NCBI RefSeq assembly: GCF_001652915.1
Contig: NZ_BBQI01000043.1
Span: forward strand, 1-64,000
Direction: 5' to 3'
DNA length: 64,000 bases
Source: Cupriavidus sp. D384
GTDB taxonomy: Bacteria > Pseudomonadota > Gammaproteobacteria > Burkholderiales > Burkholderiaceae
In this document: in pieces, positions 34,886 to 43,018 of the stretch
Layout: the number at the start of each line of letters is the position of its first letter
Numbering within the stretch: position 1 is the stretch's first letter
The notes under the pieces: model-generated
What the model was told of the DNA's origin: nothing
Database searches by the model: none
What the model saw: only the letters and a program-made list of their open reading frames with translations
Program-made: the position numbers and the translations under genes

Positions 34886-35800
34886 TCAGCTGGCAACCCG
34901 CGACGGGCGAATATGAATACGCGCAAGTTCTAGCATTGCTTTCGCAAACTGCGCATTCGCATCCTTGGCAACTAGGTACTGTACTGGCGAGCGTACTGTC
35001 GTTTCTATGTCCCGGAAAATAACACCACCGATACCTGTGGTCACAAGGCACTCTGGCACTATGGCCACACCAATGCCCATCGAGACTGCGGACACCGCCG
35101 TCAGCCACTGACTCACCCGATGCTCGATCCGAGGCGAGAAACCTGCTGCAACACAGAGACTCAGGATGGTATCGAAGTAATACGGCGAGGCGCTTCTGTT
35201 AAAAAGGATGAAGTTCTCATCCTTCAGGCGCGCCAGATCCAGCGGCTCGTTCGGCAAGTTAAAATGCTTCGGCGCACAGAGCACGAATCGCTCGTTGAAG
35301 AGCGTCGTGCAATCAATCAGCTGTTCCTGATGGGGGACGATTGAGTGCGTGAAGCCGACGTCGAGCTCCCCTCGTTGAATTCCGTCGAGCTGACTCATCG
35401 ACGACATTTCATGAAGTGAAACGCGGACATTCGGGAACTGACTGCGGAACGCGCCAATGGCATCGCCTAGACCGCGATACAGCATTGACGCGTGGAACCC
35501 GACATTGAAACGCTGCGCCAGCATACCGTCGAATCGTCGGACTTCGTCAAACGAAGCGTTCGCTTGACTGATGAGTGCCACAGCACGCTGATAAAACTGG
35601 CGCCCAGACTCAGTCAACTCGACACTACGGCTGCTCCGCGTGACCAGCGTGACGCCAAGAAAAGATTCGAGTTGCTGTATCGCCACGCTGAATGGTGGCT
35701 GGGAGACGTGACAGCGTGCCGCCGCCCTGCCGAAACTAAGTTCCTCCGCCAATGCTGCGAAATAGCGGAGGTGACGCAGTTCAATCGCTTCCTTGTGCAT
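34886..35800 (-). CDS. LysR-family transcriptional regulator
   Basis: A 304-residue LysR protein of the CatR/BenM-like N-terminal type: ELRHLRYFAALAEELSFGRAA, helix-turn-helix up to SVAIQQLE, then VTLVTRSSRSVELTESG. The effector domain has the usual two lobes. It follows the VOC gene on the same strand (30 nt after its stop) and may be co-transcribed with the VOC and CaiB genes from the divergent promoter near 37430-37570. Confidence 0.88.
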   Translation of the reverse strand: MHKEAIELRHLRYFAALAEELSFGRAAARCHVSQPPFSVAIQQLESFLGVTLVTRSSRSVELTESGRQFYQRAVALISQANASFDEVRRFDGMLAQRFNVGFHASMLYRGLGDAIGAFRSQFPNVRVSLHEMSSMSQLDGIQRGELDVGFTHSIVPHQEQLIDCTTLFNERFVLCAPKHFNLPNEPLDLARLKDENFILFNRSASPYYFDTILSLCVAAGFSPRIEHRVSQWLTAVSAVSMGIGVAIVPECLVTTGIGGVIFRDIETTVRSPVQYLVAKDANAQFAKAMLELARIHIRPSRVAS

Positions 35801-35830
35801 ACGCGGCTCTTATATGCCGCGCGCTTGCAA

Positions 35831-36301
35831 CTACGAACGCGGCTCTCCTTCTGGCTGGTTGTATCCGTAGTATGCCAGAACGTCCGCAGGCCGCTCAGGG
35901 CCAGGCTCGAAGATTTCGAGCAAGACGTGGTCTGGTGCTTCGACCATGAAATAACCGCCTCCGTGTGACGATCGTACTCCTGACGGAATATGCAGACCAG
36001 CCGACTTCATCCGGTCATGCAGGTCCTGGAGACCTACCACCTGGAAGCCAAGATGGTGCACCGCATTTCTCTTCGAGGTGTCAACCGGCTTCTCATACAG
36101 GTGCATAGCACCGATGCCGACCTTCATGAAGACGTTGCGGGTCCCTGCGTAGATTCCATCCCACGCCACCTCGGCATCGAACCATTCCTTATAGAACCGA
36201 ATAGTGGCCTCTAGGTCAGCACAAAGCAGATGCGGATGGTGCAAGTGGTAACGCTTCCTCGAGCCATACGGAAAACGAGCATTGATCTCGTCGAACGACA
36301 T
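35831..36301 (-). CDS. VOC-superfamily protein, paralogue of 19186-19683
   Basis: A 156-residue VOC protein. The first module has HHPHL (His24), the second HHLGFQVVGL (His82/83) and the closing LLEIFEPG (Glu129), the same ligands as the copy at 19186. The segment FPYGSRKRYHLHHPHL to NVFMKVGIGAMH is closely similar between the two. AGAGGA 7 nt before ATG 36301 supports the start over an upstream ATG at 36358. It lies 13 nt after the CaiB gene 36315-37421. The reaction is unknown; a lyase, isomerase or dioxygenase role on a CoA-linked or free acid is possible. Confidence 0.82.
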   Translation of the reverse strand: MSFDEINARFPYGSRKRYHLHHPHLLCADLEATIRFYKEWFDAEVAWDGIYAGTRNVFMKVGIGAMHLYEKPVDTSKRNAVHHLGFQVVGLQDLHDRMKSAGLHIPSGVRSSHGGGYFMVEAPDHVLLEIFEPGPERPADVLAYYGYNQPEGEPRS

Positions 36302-36314
36302 ATTGGCATCCTCT

Positions 36315-37421
36315 TCAAAGTGTAGGAGGCGGCATCCGATACGTCGGAGGCGTCTCACTCAGCATGATTGGCGAAGCCACTCCTTTGTAGCCGCCGGCCA
36401 TTTCAACAAGTAAACCCATATGGGCTGTATGCGGGTCCTGCAGTGCCTCTTCAACCGAACTGATGGGGGCACAAGGTACGCCCTTTCGTACCAGCACGTC
36501 GACCAATGCGCGCCCATCACGTACGCTCAGTGCAGCCCGAAGGACAACCCTAAGCACGCCACGGTTGACAGACCGCGCTGGATTGGTTGCAAAGTGCTCT
36601 TCAAGTGCAACATCCTCAAGATCCAACTCGCTGCACAATGTTCGAAACTGGGTATCATTGCCGACCGCCAGATAGATGGGTCCGGTTGCCGTCTCGAATC
36701 GGTCATACGGGTAGATATTCGGATGGGCGTTCCCTGTCGGCTGAGGACAATTTCCTGTCGAAAGGAAGTTTCCTGCATGCGGGTGAAGCAACGAGATGGC
36801 ATTCGCGTAGAGCGTGGTTTCAACAAGCTGACCGCGCCCCGTTTGGGTGCGTGCCTGCAATGCCAGAAGGATGCCAATCGTGGCATTGAGACCCGTCGTC
36901 ATATCCACAACTGGAAGACCGACCCGCAACGGCCCAGAGGTCTCATCGCCATTGACACTCATGAGGCCACATAGCGCTTGGACGGCGGTGTCGTAGGCAG
37001 GCAACCCTCCGTACGGACCGTCCGCACCGAATCCAGAGACTCGACAGTGAATCAACCTCGGATTGCGCTGCAGGAATGTCTCAAGGTTCCAACCCCAACC
37101 TTGGAGAGTGCTGGGCTTGAAGTTCTCGATCAACACATCCGACTCGTCGACCAACGCAAGGAATTTTGCACGATCCTCCGCATCTCGCAGATTCAGCACC
37201 GTATTGGTCTTGTTGCGGTTTGCTCCAGAAAAGTACGCCGAGTTACTCCCCAGATAAGGAGGCCCCCATTGACGTGTATCGTCTCCCTCTGGCCCTTCAA
37301 CCTTGAGGACATCGGCGCCATGGTCCGCGAGAATTTGCCCGCTTAGCGGACCACCAAGCACTCTGGACGCATCCAGGACGCGGAGCGCGGTTAGCGCCCC
37401 GTACTGCAATTGTTTTTCCAT
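36315..37421 (-). CDS. CaiB/BaiF-family CoA-transferase
   Basis: At 368 residues this is a short member of family III. It has LRVLDASRVLGGPLSGQIL (13-31), KVEGPEGDDTRQW, NRNKTNTVLNL and the catalytic Asp173 in LPVVDMTTG. No strong ribosome site is seen before ATG 37421. It is divergent from a Bug receptor at 37580, an arrangement repeated at other cassettes of the window. Confidence 0.86.
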   Translation of the reverse strand: MEKQLQYGALTALRVLDASRVLGGPLSGQILADHGADVLKVEGPEGDDTRQWGPPYLGSNSAYFSGANRNKTNTVLNLRDAEDRAKFLALVDESDVLIENFKPSTLQGWGWNLETFLQRNPRLIHCRVSGFGADGPYGGLPAYDTAVQALCGLMSVNGDETSGPLRVGLPVVDMTTGLNATIGILLALQARTQTGRGQLVETTLYANAISLLHPHAGNFLSTGNCPQPTGNAHPNIYPYDRFETATGPIYLAVGNDTQFRTLCSELDLEDVALEEHFATNPARSVNRGVLRVVLRAALSVRDGRALVDVLVRKGVPCAPISSVEEALQDPHTAHMGLLVEMAGGYKGVASPIMLSETPPTYRMPPPTL

Positions 37422-37438
37422 AATCCCGACCGGCGTGG

Positions 37439-37515
37439 TGACGAAACGTCATGGTAGAGAACGCGTCATCCCGTTCAATACAAAGTTCGTATCGATCCAT
37501 ATCAGATTCAGAATC
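37439..37515. promoter_or_regulatory. Divergent promoter region with two small palindromes
   Basis: TGACGAAACGTCA (37439-37451) and GATTCAGAATC (37505-37515) are perfect odd-length palindromes in the 158-bp gap between the CaiB (-) and Bug (+) genes. They are candidate operators for the LysR protein at 34886 or another regulator. Confidence 0.35.
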
Positions 37516-37579
37516 AAAGTTCCTCCCGTGCCCGTACGATTACCCCCAGATATACAAACTACGAAAAACGGGGACAACG

Positions 37580-38548
37580 ATGAAGAATGCAATTCGAAGC
37601 TTGGTTCTGCTGACACTGACCTTGGCCGCGCCGTGGTCCGCCGCGCGAACGGATTTTCCGTCGCGAGCCATTACGTTTGTCGTACCGTATCCAGCAGGAG
37701 GTCCGGCCGATCTGATAGCCCGCGCCGTGGCAACTCGAATGAGCACCTTGGCCGGCCAGCCGGTCGTCGTCGAGAACCGAGCAGGCGCCAGCGGGAACAT
37801 TGCCGGCGAATACGTCGCCAGGGCGGCAAAGGACGGCTACACGCTGCTATTCGGATCATCGCCCGTACTGGTCATCAATCCGAGCCTCTACAAAACCCTG
37901 AAATTCAATCCCCTCAAAGATTTCGAACCAGTGGCCGATTTCGGCAGCATGCCAAACGCGGTCTTGGTCAACGAAGCCCTTCCCGTCAACTCGATCCCGG
38001 AGCTCATTGCCTACTCCAAGGCGCATCCGGCAACTTTTGCGTCTGCGGGTAGCGGTGGGACAACTCATCTCTCGGGGCTCTTGTTTGCAAAGGCTGCCGG
38101 AATTTCATTGATGCATGTGCCGTACAAAGGCTCCGCCCCCGCACTTCAAGCACTTCTGGGAAATCAGGTCACGATGACCTTCACCGATGTCTTTACGGCC
38201 GATCCATTCCTGAAAGCCAACAAGCTGAAGATCCTTGGCGTGACCTCGGCGGAACGTTCAGCGCTACTTCCTCAGGTCCGTACCTTGCAGGAGCAAGGCA
38301 TGAAGGACATCGACGTCAGCGTCTTCTTCGCACTGCTCGCTCCGGCTGGCATTCCCTCAGAGGTCCAGCAATTCCTCGTCGCACTTAGCAAGCGAGTTCA
38401 GGACGACGGCGAACTACAAGCCCAACTGAAAGCACGCGGGCTCAACCTGCCGTCACAGCGCACCCCAGAGGACCTGCGTCGAAAGATGAAGACGGAAACC
38501 GAAGCCTGGAAGCGTCTGATCACTGCGACAGGCGCGTCTATCGACTAA
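37580..38548 (+). CDS. Bug-family (TctC) periplasmic receptor
   Basis: A 322-residue receptor with a Sec signal ending near SAA (residue 22). Landmarks: YPAGGPAD at 37-44, ENRAGASG at 65-72, KDGYTL and VPYKGSAP. ATG 37580 follows GGGGACAAC; the long upstream open frame has no support. It is followed after 3 nt by a hydratase of the MhpD family, linking transport with a 2-hydroxydienoate-type acid. Confidence 0.9.
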   Translation: MKNAIRSLVLLTLTLAAPWSAARTDFPSRAITFVVPYPAGGPADLIARAVATRMSTLAGQPVVVENRAGASGNIAGEYVARAAKDGYTLLFGSSPVLVINPSLYKTLKFNPLKDFEPVADFGSMPNAVLVNEALPVNSIPELIAYSKAHPATFASAGSGGTTHLSGLLFAKAAGISLMHVPYKGSAPALQALLGNQVTMTFTDVFTADPFLKANKLKILGVTSAERSALLPQVRTLQEQGMKDIDVSVFFALLAPAGIPSEVQQFLVALSKRVQDDGELQAQLKARGLNLPSQRTPEDLRRKMKTETEAWKRLITATGASID

Positions 38549-38551
38549 GCT

Positions 38552-39349
38552 ATGACCAACCTCAACAACATCGAAGGCTCGCGAAGGATGCTGGTCCAGG
38601 CCCTGGCTCAAGCACGAGCGAGTGGTCGCCAGGTGACCGATGTGGAGAAACTATTCGAAATCAACGGCGAAGTATGCGCCTTTGAAGTCATGGTTGACGT
38701 CGCCGAATCCCTAGCCTGGACGCAATCTGGCTGGAAGATTGCAGCGACTAACGCCCGCCTTCAAGAGCGCCTTCGCACAGCAGGACCGGTATGCGGGATT
38801 ACCTTCGCCCAGTTCCACACGTTTCAGCCGGCCACCCTCGCACGAAGTGCTTTGCTGGATCCGGTCATTGAGTGCGAGTTCTTCTTTGTTATTGGCCAGG
38901 ACCTCCCCCCCACGGCAGCGCCCTACACTTTGGATGAAGTCACGAGCGCCGTCCGGGACGTGCGCATCGGCATCGAAGTCGCAGAATGCCGGTTCCCCAA
39001 CAGGCAGCTTCCTGCGCCCTTGTATGTCTATGCCGACGGCTTCGCCTCCGGCCGCTACATTCATGGTGCATCGGTTCCTGACTGGAATCGAAGGTTGCGA
39101 GACGGCATCGACGTAACGCTCATGCGAAACGGACAGGTGCACGGCCAAGGGTCGTCCAGGGACGTCATGGACAATCCTCTTCACGCGGTCACGTGGCTCT
39201 CGAACTGGCTGGGAGCGAGATCAATGGGGCTGCGCCGCGACGACATCGTCAGTTCAGGTTCTTGCAATATCCTGGCTGCCGCCCGCACAGGCGACAAATT
39301 TCTGGCGCGATTTGCGGATATCGGTGAGGTCGCCGTAGAGATTCGGTAG
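38552..39349 (+). CDS. 2-keto-4-pentenoate hydratase-type enzyme (FAH superfamily)
   Basis: The 265-residue protein resembles MhpD/XylJ hydratases and the decarboxylases XylI/NahK of the meta-cleavage route: GWKIAATN (G-K-x-G loop variant), PVIECEFFFVIG with the metal-binding glutamates, and IGIEVAECRF. These enzymes add water to, or decarboxylate, 2-hydroxy-2,4-dienoates with Mg2+ or Mn2+. No ring-cleavage dioxygenase, semialdehyde hydrolase or aldolase is found in the window. The product may act on an imported acid rather than on an internal ring-fission product. The gene follows its receptor by 3 nt. Confidence 0.83.
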   Translation: MTNLNNIEGSRRMLVQALAQARASGRQVTDVEKLFEINGEVCAFEVMVDVAESLAWTQSGWKIAATNARLQERLRTAGPVCGITFAQFHTFQPATLARSALLDPVIECEFFFVIGQDLPPTAAPYTLDEVTSAVRDVRIGIEVAECRFPNRQLPAPLYVYADGFASGRYIHGASVPDWNRRLRDGIDVTLMRNGQVHGQGSSRDVMDNPLHAVTWLSNWLGARSMGLRRDDIVSSGSCNILAAARTGDKFLARFADIGEVAVEIR

Positions 39350-39785
39350 CCGCGTGGTGCCCGGCCTACTGGCCCGCCAGCTTGACCCACGCCATGAAGC
39401 CCCTTGTAGCCACAAAACCATGACGAAGCGGGTCCCAACCCGGCCTTTCACGCACCCAGCGGTCTCCAAGCTCCGAACATTCTTGTCGTCTTGAACGATA
39501 TAGGCACTGCTAAAAGAGGAGCAGGCCACGCGCACCTCCAACGGCACTGGGTTCACCAACTGTCCGGGATCTGACATCGAGCACAGTCTTGAACTAGGGC
39601 AGAGTTGTCGATACAGATAATGAATTGATGGATTCATTATCCATATTGGACAAACCAATGGTCGCGCCGAAAGAATCGTTGTGCCGGTACGATCGCGCAG
39701 TACGCGACGGTTCCACCCTGCAGCACGCGCATCTCCGGCTGGCACTCAAAAGTTCCTCTAGAAATTCAGAACAACGGAGACAACC
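39350..39785. other. 436-bp intergenic region before a Bug receptor
   Basis: No gene is supported here. A 5-bp stem CGGGT/ACCCG with a 4-nt loop at 39429-39442, followed by TTT, may weakly terminate the preceding unit. The main feature is the inverted repeat at 39617-39642, listed separately. Confidence 0.5.
39617..39642. promoter_or_regulatory. Perfect 10-bp inverted repeat, operator candidate
   Basis: GATAATGAAT (39617-39626) and ATTCATTATC (39633-39642) are exact inverted copies around the 6-nt spacer TGATGG. The AT-rich symmetrical site lies 144 bp before the Bug receptor start at 39786. Its form suits a dimeric repressor or activator, for example of the GntR or LysR type. Confidence 0.55.
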
Positions 39786-40766
39786 ATGACAGTTCATTCG
39801 CCCCGTCGGCGGACTTTGTTAGCTGCTGCGTGCTGTATTCCATTTGCTACCGGCCCGTCGCGAGCGGATTCCTTCCCAGCAAAACCAATCACTTTGATTA
39901 TTCCGTATCCAGCAGGTGGTCCCACTGACGTAGTTGTCCGAGTCCTTGCGGATGAAGCACGGAAAACACTGGGACAACCCGTCGTGGTCGAGAACCGCCC
40001 TGGAGCCAACGGATCAGTTGGAGCAGCAACACTGGCCAGAGCCTCCGCTGACGGATACACCCTCGCAGTAATACCGCAATCCGTCTATCGCGAGCCATAT
40101 CTAAACAAGACGAGCTACGACCCACTAACGAGCTTCACCTACATTGCCCTGCTAACTGACTTCACATTCGGCATCGCGGTACGAAGCGACGCCCCATGGA
40201 AATTTTTCAAGGAGTTCGTGGCGGATGCGATGCAGCGGCCAAACAAACTCAGCATCGGGTCAGGTGGAGGACTGCTTGGGACACCCAACATCGCAGCAGA
40301 GGAGTTGGTAGATGCTGCCAAGGTTAAAGTCAACGTCGTACCGTTTAAAGGGGATAGCGAAGTAGTCAACGCACTCTTGGGGAGCCACATCGACGCAGCC
40401 GTACTCTCCGGGGTCGCCGTTGCACACATCGAGTCCGGCAAGATGCGTTACATCGGCGCATTTACCGAGAAACGGATTGCCCGCTTTCCTACGCTACCAA
40501 CGATCGCCGAACAGGGGTATCCAGTTTGGGTCGACTCCCCATATGGAATTGCCGGCCCAAAAGGGATAGACCCCACCAGAGTCAAAGTTATACAGGATGC
40601 ATTCAAACTTGCGTTGGAATCGCCTGCCAGCACTCGTGTCCTGGAGCAGTTGAATCAACGGGTCAACTACCTAGGTTCCGATGATTACAGGAAATTCGCG
40701 ACTTCCACTTACGCCCGGGAAGAACAAAGAGTCAAACGCTTGCGAGAACTCGGTCGAGTGGGCTAA
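39786..40766 (+). CDS. Bug-family (TctC) receptor with arginine-rich signal
   Basis: The 326-residue protein begins MTVHSPRRRTLLAAACC, which could be a Tat signal or a Sec signal with a cysteine-containing core; the cut is probably after SRA (residue 27). Landmarks: YPAGGPTD at 41-48, ENRPGANG at 69-76, ADGYTL and a modified VVPFKGDSE in place of VPYKG. GGAG 6 nt upstream supports ATG 39786. It stands alone on its strand, facing the hydratase-CaiB-dehydrogenase operon. Confidence 0.9.
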   Translation: MTVHSPRRRTLLAAACCIPFATGPSRADSFPAKPITLIIPYPAGGPTDVVVRVLADEARKTLGQPVVVENRPGANGSVGAATLARASADGYTLAVIPQSVYREPYLNKTSYDPLTSFTYIALLTDFTFGIAVRSDAPWKFFKEFVADAMQRPNKLSIGSGGGLLGTPNIAAEELVDAAKVKVNVVPFKGDSEVVNALLGSHIDAAVLSGVAVAHIESGKMRYIGAFTEKRIARFPTLPTIAEQGYPVWVDSPYGIAGPKGIDPTRVKVIQDAFKLALESPASTRVLEQLNQRVNYLGSDDYRKFATSTYAREEQRVKRLRELGRVG

Positions 40767-40784
40767 CGCCTGACTCCCTGCGTT

Positions 40785-40826
40785 GTCTTCGTGCCGCGGA
40801 TGCCCTTGGCGAACCGGCATGAAGAC
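40785..40826. terminator. Stem-loop between convergent genes
   Basis: GTCTTCGTGCCG (40785-40796) pairs with CGGCATGAAGAC (40815-40826): 12 bp including one G-T pair, with an 18-nt loop. It lies between the 3' ends of the receptor (+) and the MaoC hydratase (-), 19 nt past the former. No strong T tract. Confidence 0.45.
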
Positions 40827-40935
40827 GGTCACCTCGCGTCTTGTCCGAGTCCTACAGATTCAACATCGATCCAACGCGAATCACGTCCATCTTTCCAGGC
40901 ACCTCAACACGGAGTTGCCTTAACTTCGCTAGCCC

Positions 40936-41808
40936 TCAGCTCCCATGGACATTCGCGATGCTTGCGAGGCCATCCTCAATAACCACGTGCTTCGTTCTAC
41001 ACGAAATGCAGCGGAACAGCACGGCACTGTCCTCATGCCAGATTTCTGTTCTCAAGGAATCTCCAGGAAAGAAGATGCTCGAGTACCGTCCTCCGATGGC
41101 CATTAGACTGCCAACACCACCGACCAACGTACGACCGATGGCCACTGCAGCAATGCCTAGGTTACAGAGGCCGTGCAGTATCGGCGCTTCCAGACCAGCT
41201 TCTCTAGCCACTTCAGGATCTGCGTGAAGTGGGTTCCAATCTCCGGAAAGCCGGTAAATCAGCGCTTGGCCGGGAAGTGTTCGGTGTTCCGAGATGTAGT
41301 CTGGCTGCCTTTGCGGAATTCCTGGGAACTCGCGACGAATCGGAGGTTCCCCTCCGAATCCTCCATCTCCGCGCGCCAGTGCTTGACCATCAATCGTCCC
41401 TATCTCTTCGCCGTTGGTAGCGTCATAGACTACTCGTTTCCATTTGATGATTGCCCCACGTCCGATGCCACGATCATAGACATTTTCGACCACGGTCTTC
41501 GAGTAAACCTTGCCGCTAGCTGAGAGTGGGCGAGACAAGCGAAGGTCGTGCGACAGTGCGACTAGCTGTTCCCAGCATATTCCAGTCCTAGTATCCCTCA
41601 TCCAATCAGATGAGCCGGCGAGAACAGCTAACTGTGTCGGTATCGCGGTCAAATTTTTTTCGTAGACATACCGCAATTCCGATGAATCGCCTACTAGTTG
41701 CCCCATCCCTAGCCCAAGGGCGTAAAGTATGGAATCGCGCTCATCATAGTCCTGGTACTGGTCGGGTATCTCAAAGCCGACCAAATGGTGTATCGAAGGT
41801 GCGCTCAA
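40936..41808 (-). CDS. MaoC-like (R)-specific enoyl-CoA hydratase, double hotdog
   Basis: A 290-residue two-hotdog hydratase of the eukaryotic MFE2/HsdB type. The C-terminal half has the hydratase-2 motif YRLSGDWNPLHADP (185-198) with the catalytic Asp190 and His195, then APILHGLCNLG. The N-terminal half is the degenerate substrate-binding hotdog. It would hydrate a bulky 2-enoyl-CoA to the 3R-hydroxyacyl-CoA. The start is TTG 41808, overlapping the CaiB stop as TTGA, with AGGAG 7 nt upstream. It is the last gene of the operon 44203-40936. Confidence 0.86.
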   Translation of the reverse strand: MSAPSIHHLVGFEIPDQYQDYDERDSILYALGLGMGQLVGDSSELRYVYEKNLTAIPTQLAVLAGSSDWMRDTRTGICWEQLVALSHDLRLSRPLSASGKVYSKTVVENVYDRGIGRGAIIKWKRVVYDATNGEEIGTIDGQALARGDGGFGGEPPIRREFPGIPQRQPDYISEHRTLPGQALIYRLSGDWNPLHADPEVAREAGLEAPILHGLCNLGIAAVAIGRTLVGGVGSLMAIGGRYSSIFFPGDSLRTEIWHEDSAVLFRCISCRTKHVVIEDGLASIANVHGS

Positions 41809-42983
41809 TCTCGCGCTCCTTCTACTCTCATTGTGCGAAGCCCTTCAAGCACTTCATTGGTATGTTGGCCGAGTCGAGGGGGGCCACAGCGCAACGACGG
41901 GGGCGACTCGGAAAAATGCAGCGGATTTCGCATCATTAGAAGCTGCCCTTCGGAATCGTGGTCGAGAATCTGGAAGAAATCGACGTCAGACAAGTGAGGA
42001 TCGCCGCGAACGTCCTGAAGGTCGTTAGCAGGCCCAGCAGGGATATCCGCGGCGGCGAACGCGATGAGCCATTCCTCTCTCGACCTCTCTCTCAACGCGC
42101 TTTCTACCAGGTCATACAGGTCTGCCACATTCTCCATCCGTTTTCCGATGGTTGCGAAACGATCATCGTGCCGAAACTCGGTCTTACCGAGTACCTCGAA
42201 CAGGCGGTTCCATTGCTGGTCGGTATTCGCGATGATGCAGATTGGCTCATCTCGCGTCGAGAGCGGACGATGCACGTTACTAAACACTCGGCCGTAGCCG
42301 ATTGGGGGTGCGGCTTCGCCCTCCTTCGGCACATGGACGTGGTCAGCCATGTGCTCAAGCAGATTGAAGCTCGTCATCGTCTCAAACATCGGAAGCTCCA
42401 CGGCTTGCCCTACCCCGTGACGCTCTCGATGAAAAAGCGCAGACATGACTGCGGAATGCAAGTACACACCGCACAACTTGTCTGCCATCAACATCGGGAT
42501 GTAGCCCGTCGTTCCGCTCATCCGGCGGTTTATTCCAGGGATGCCGCTCAATCCTTGGATTACATCGTCGTACGCTGGCCGATCAAAGTACCGACCTCCT
42601 TTACCGAACCCCTGTGCTGTCGCGTGTACGACCTTTGGATTTCGCTTGCGACACGAGGCATAGTCGACGCCGAGTCGTTCCGCCGCACCGCTTCGCATAT
42701 TGTGGACGACGACGTCTGCGCTCGCCACGAGTTCTTGCAGGGACAACCTTCCACTGGAACTCTTCAAATCTATGACCACACTTCGCTTGTTTCTATTGAG
42801 ATTCAGGAAGAATGAACCCATTCCTGGGGACTTCTTCCCTCCAATTCCTCGTGTGGGATCTCCTTCGGGCGGCTCGACCTTTATGACATCTGCCCCCATG
42901 TCGCCAAGCATCTGTGTCGCCACTGGGCCCAAAACGAAGGTCGTGATGTCGACTACCCGAATCCCTTCCAGCGTACCTGCCAT
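41805..42983 (-). CDS. CaiB/BaiF-family CoA-transferase
   Basis: A 392-residue family III enzyme with GIRVVDITTFVLGPVATQML (7-26), KVEPPEGDPTRG, NRNKRSVVIDL and a catalytic aspartate at 168 in LMADKLCG, a motif variant distinct from the other copies in this window. AGGAGG before ATG 42983 fixes the start; a longer version from 43022 would overlap the dehydrogenase. Together with the acyl-CoA dehydrogenase and the MaoC hydratase it forms a three-step activation, oxidation and hydration set. Confidence 0.87.
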   Translation of the reverse strand: MAGTLEGIRVVDITTFVLGPVATQMLGDMGADVIKVEPPEGDPTRGIGGKKSPGMGSFFLNLNRNKRSVVIDLKSSSGRLSLQELVASADVVVHNMRSGAAERLGVDYASCRKRNPKVVHATAQGFGKGGRYFDRPAYDDVIQGLSGIPGINRRMSGTTGYIPMLMADKLCGVYLHSAVMSALFHRERHGVGQAVELPMFETMTSFNLLEHMADHVHVPKEGEAAPPIGYGRVFSNVHRPLSTRDEPICIIANTDQQWNRLFEVLGKTEFRHDDRFATIGKRMENVADLYDLVESALRERSREEWLIAFAAADIPAGPANDLQDVRGDPHLSDVDFFQILDHDSEGQLLMMRNPLHFSESPPSLRCGPPRLGQHTNEVLEGLRTMRVEGARD

Positions 42984-43018
42984 ATCTGCCTCCTGTTTCT
43001 TGTATGTGTCGGGGACGG

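Noticed and set aside
37303..38052. Open frame of 249 codons overlapping the CaiB and Bug genes
   Set aside because: It crosses two well-supported genes and the promoter between them in another frame, and its translation is rich in Arg and Ser without domain features.
41958..42815. Long plus-strand open frame inside the CaiB gene
   Set aside because: It is antisense to a CoA-transferase gene with intact motifs; such long antisense frames are common at this GC content.
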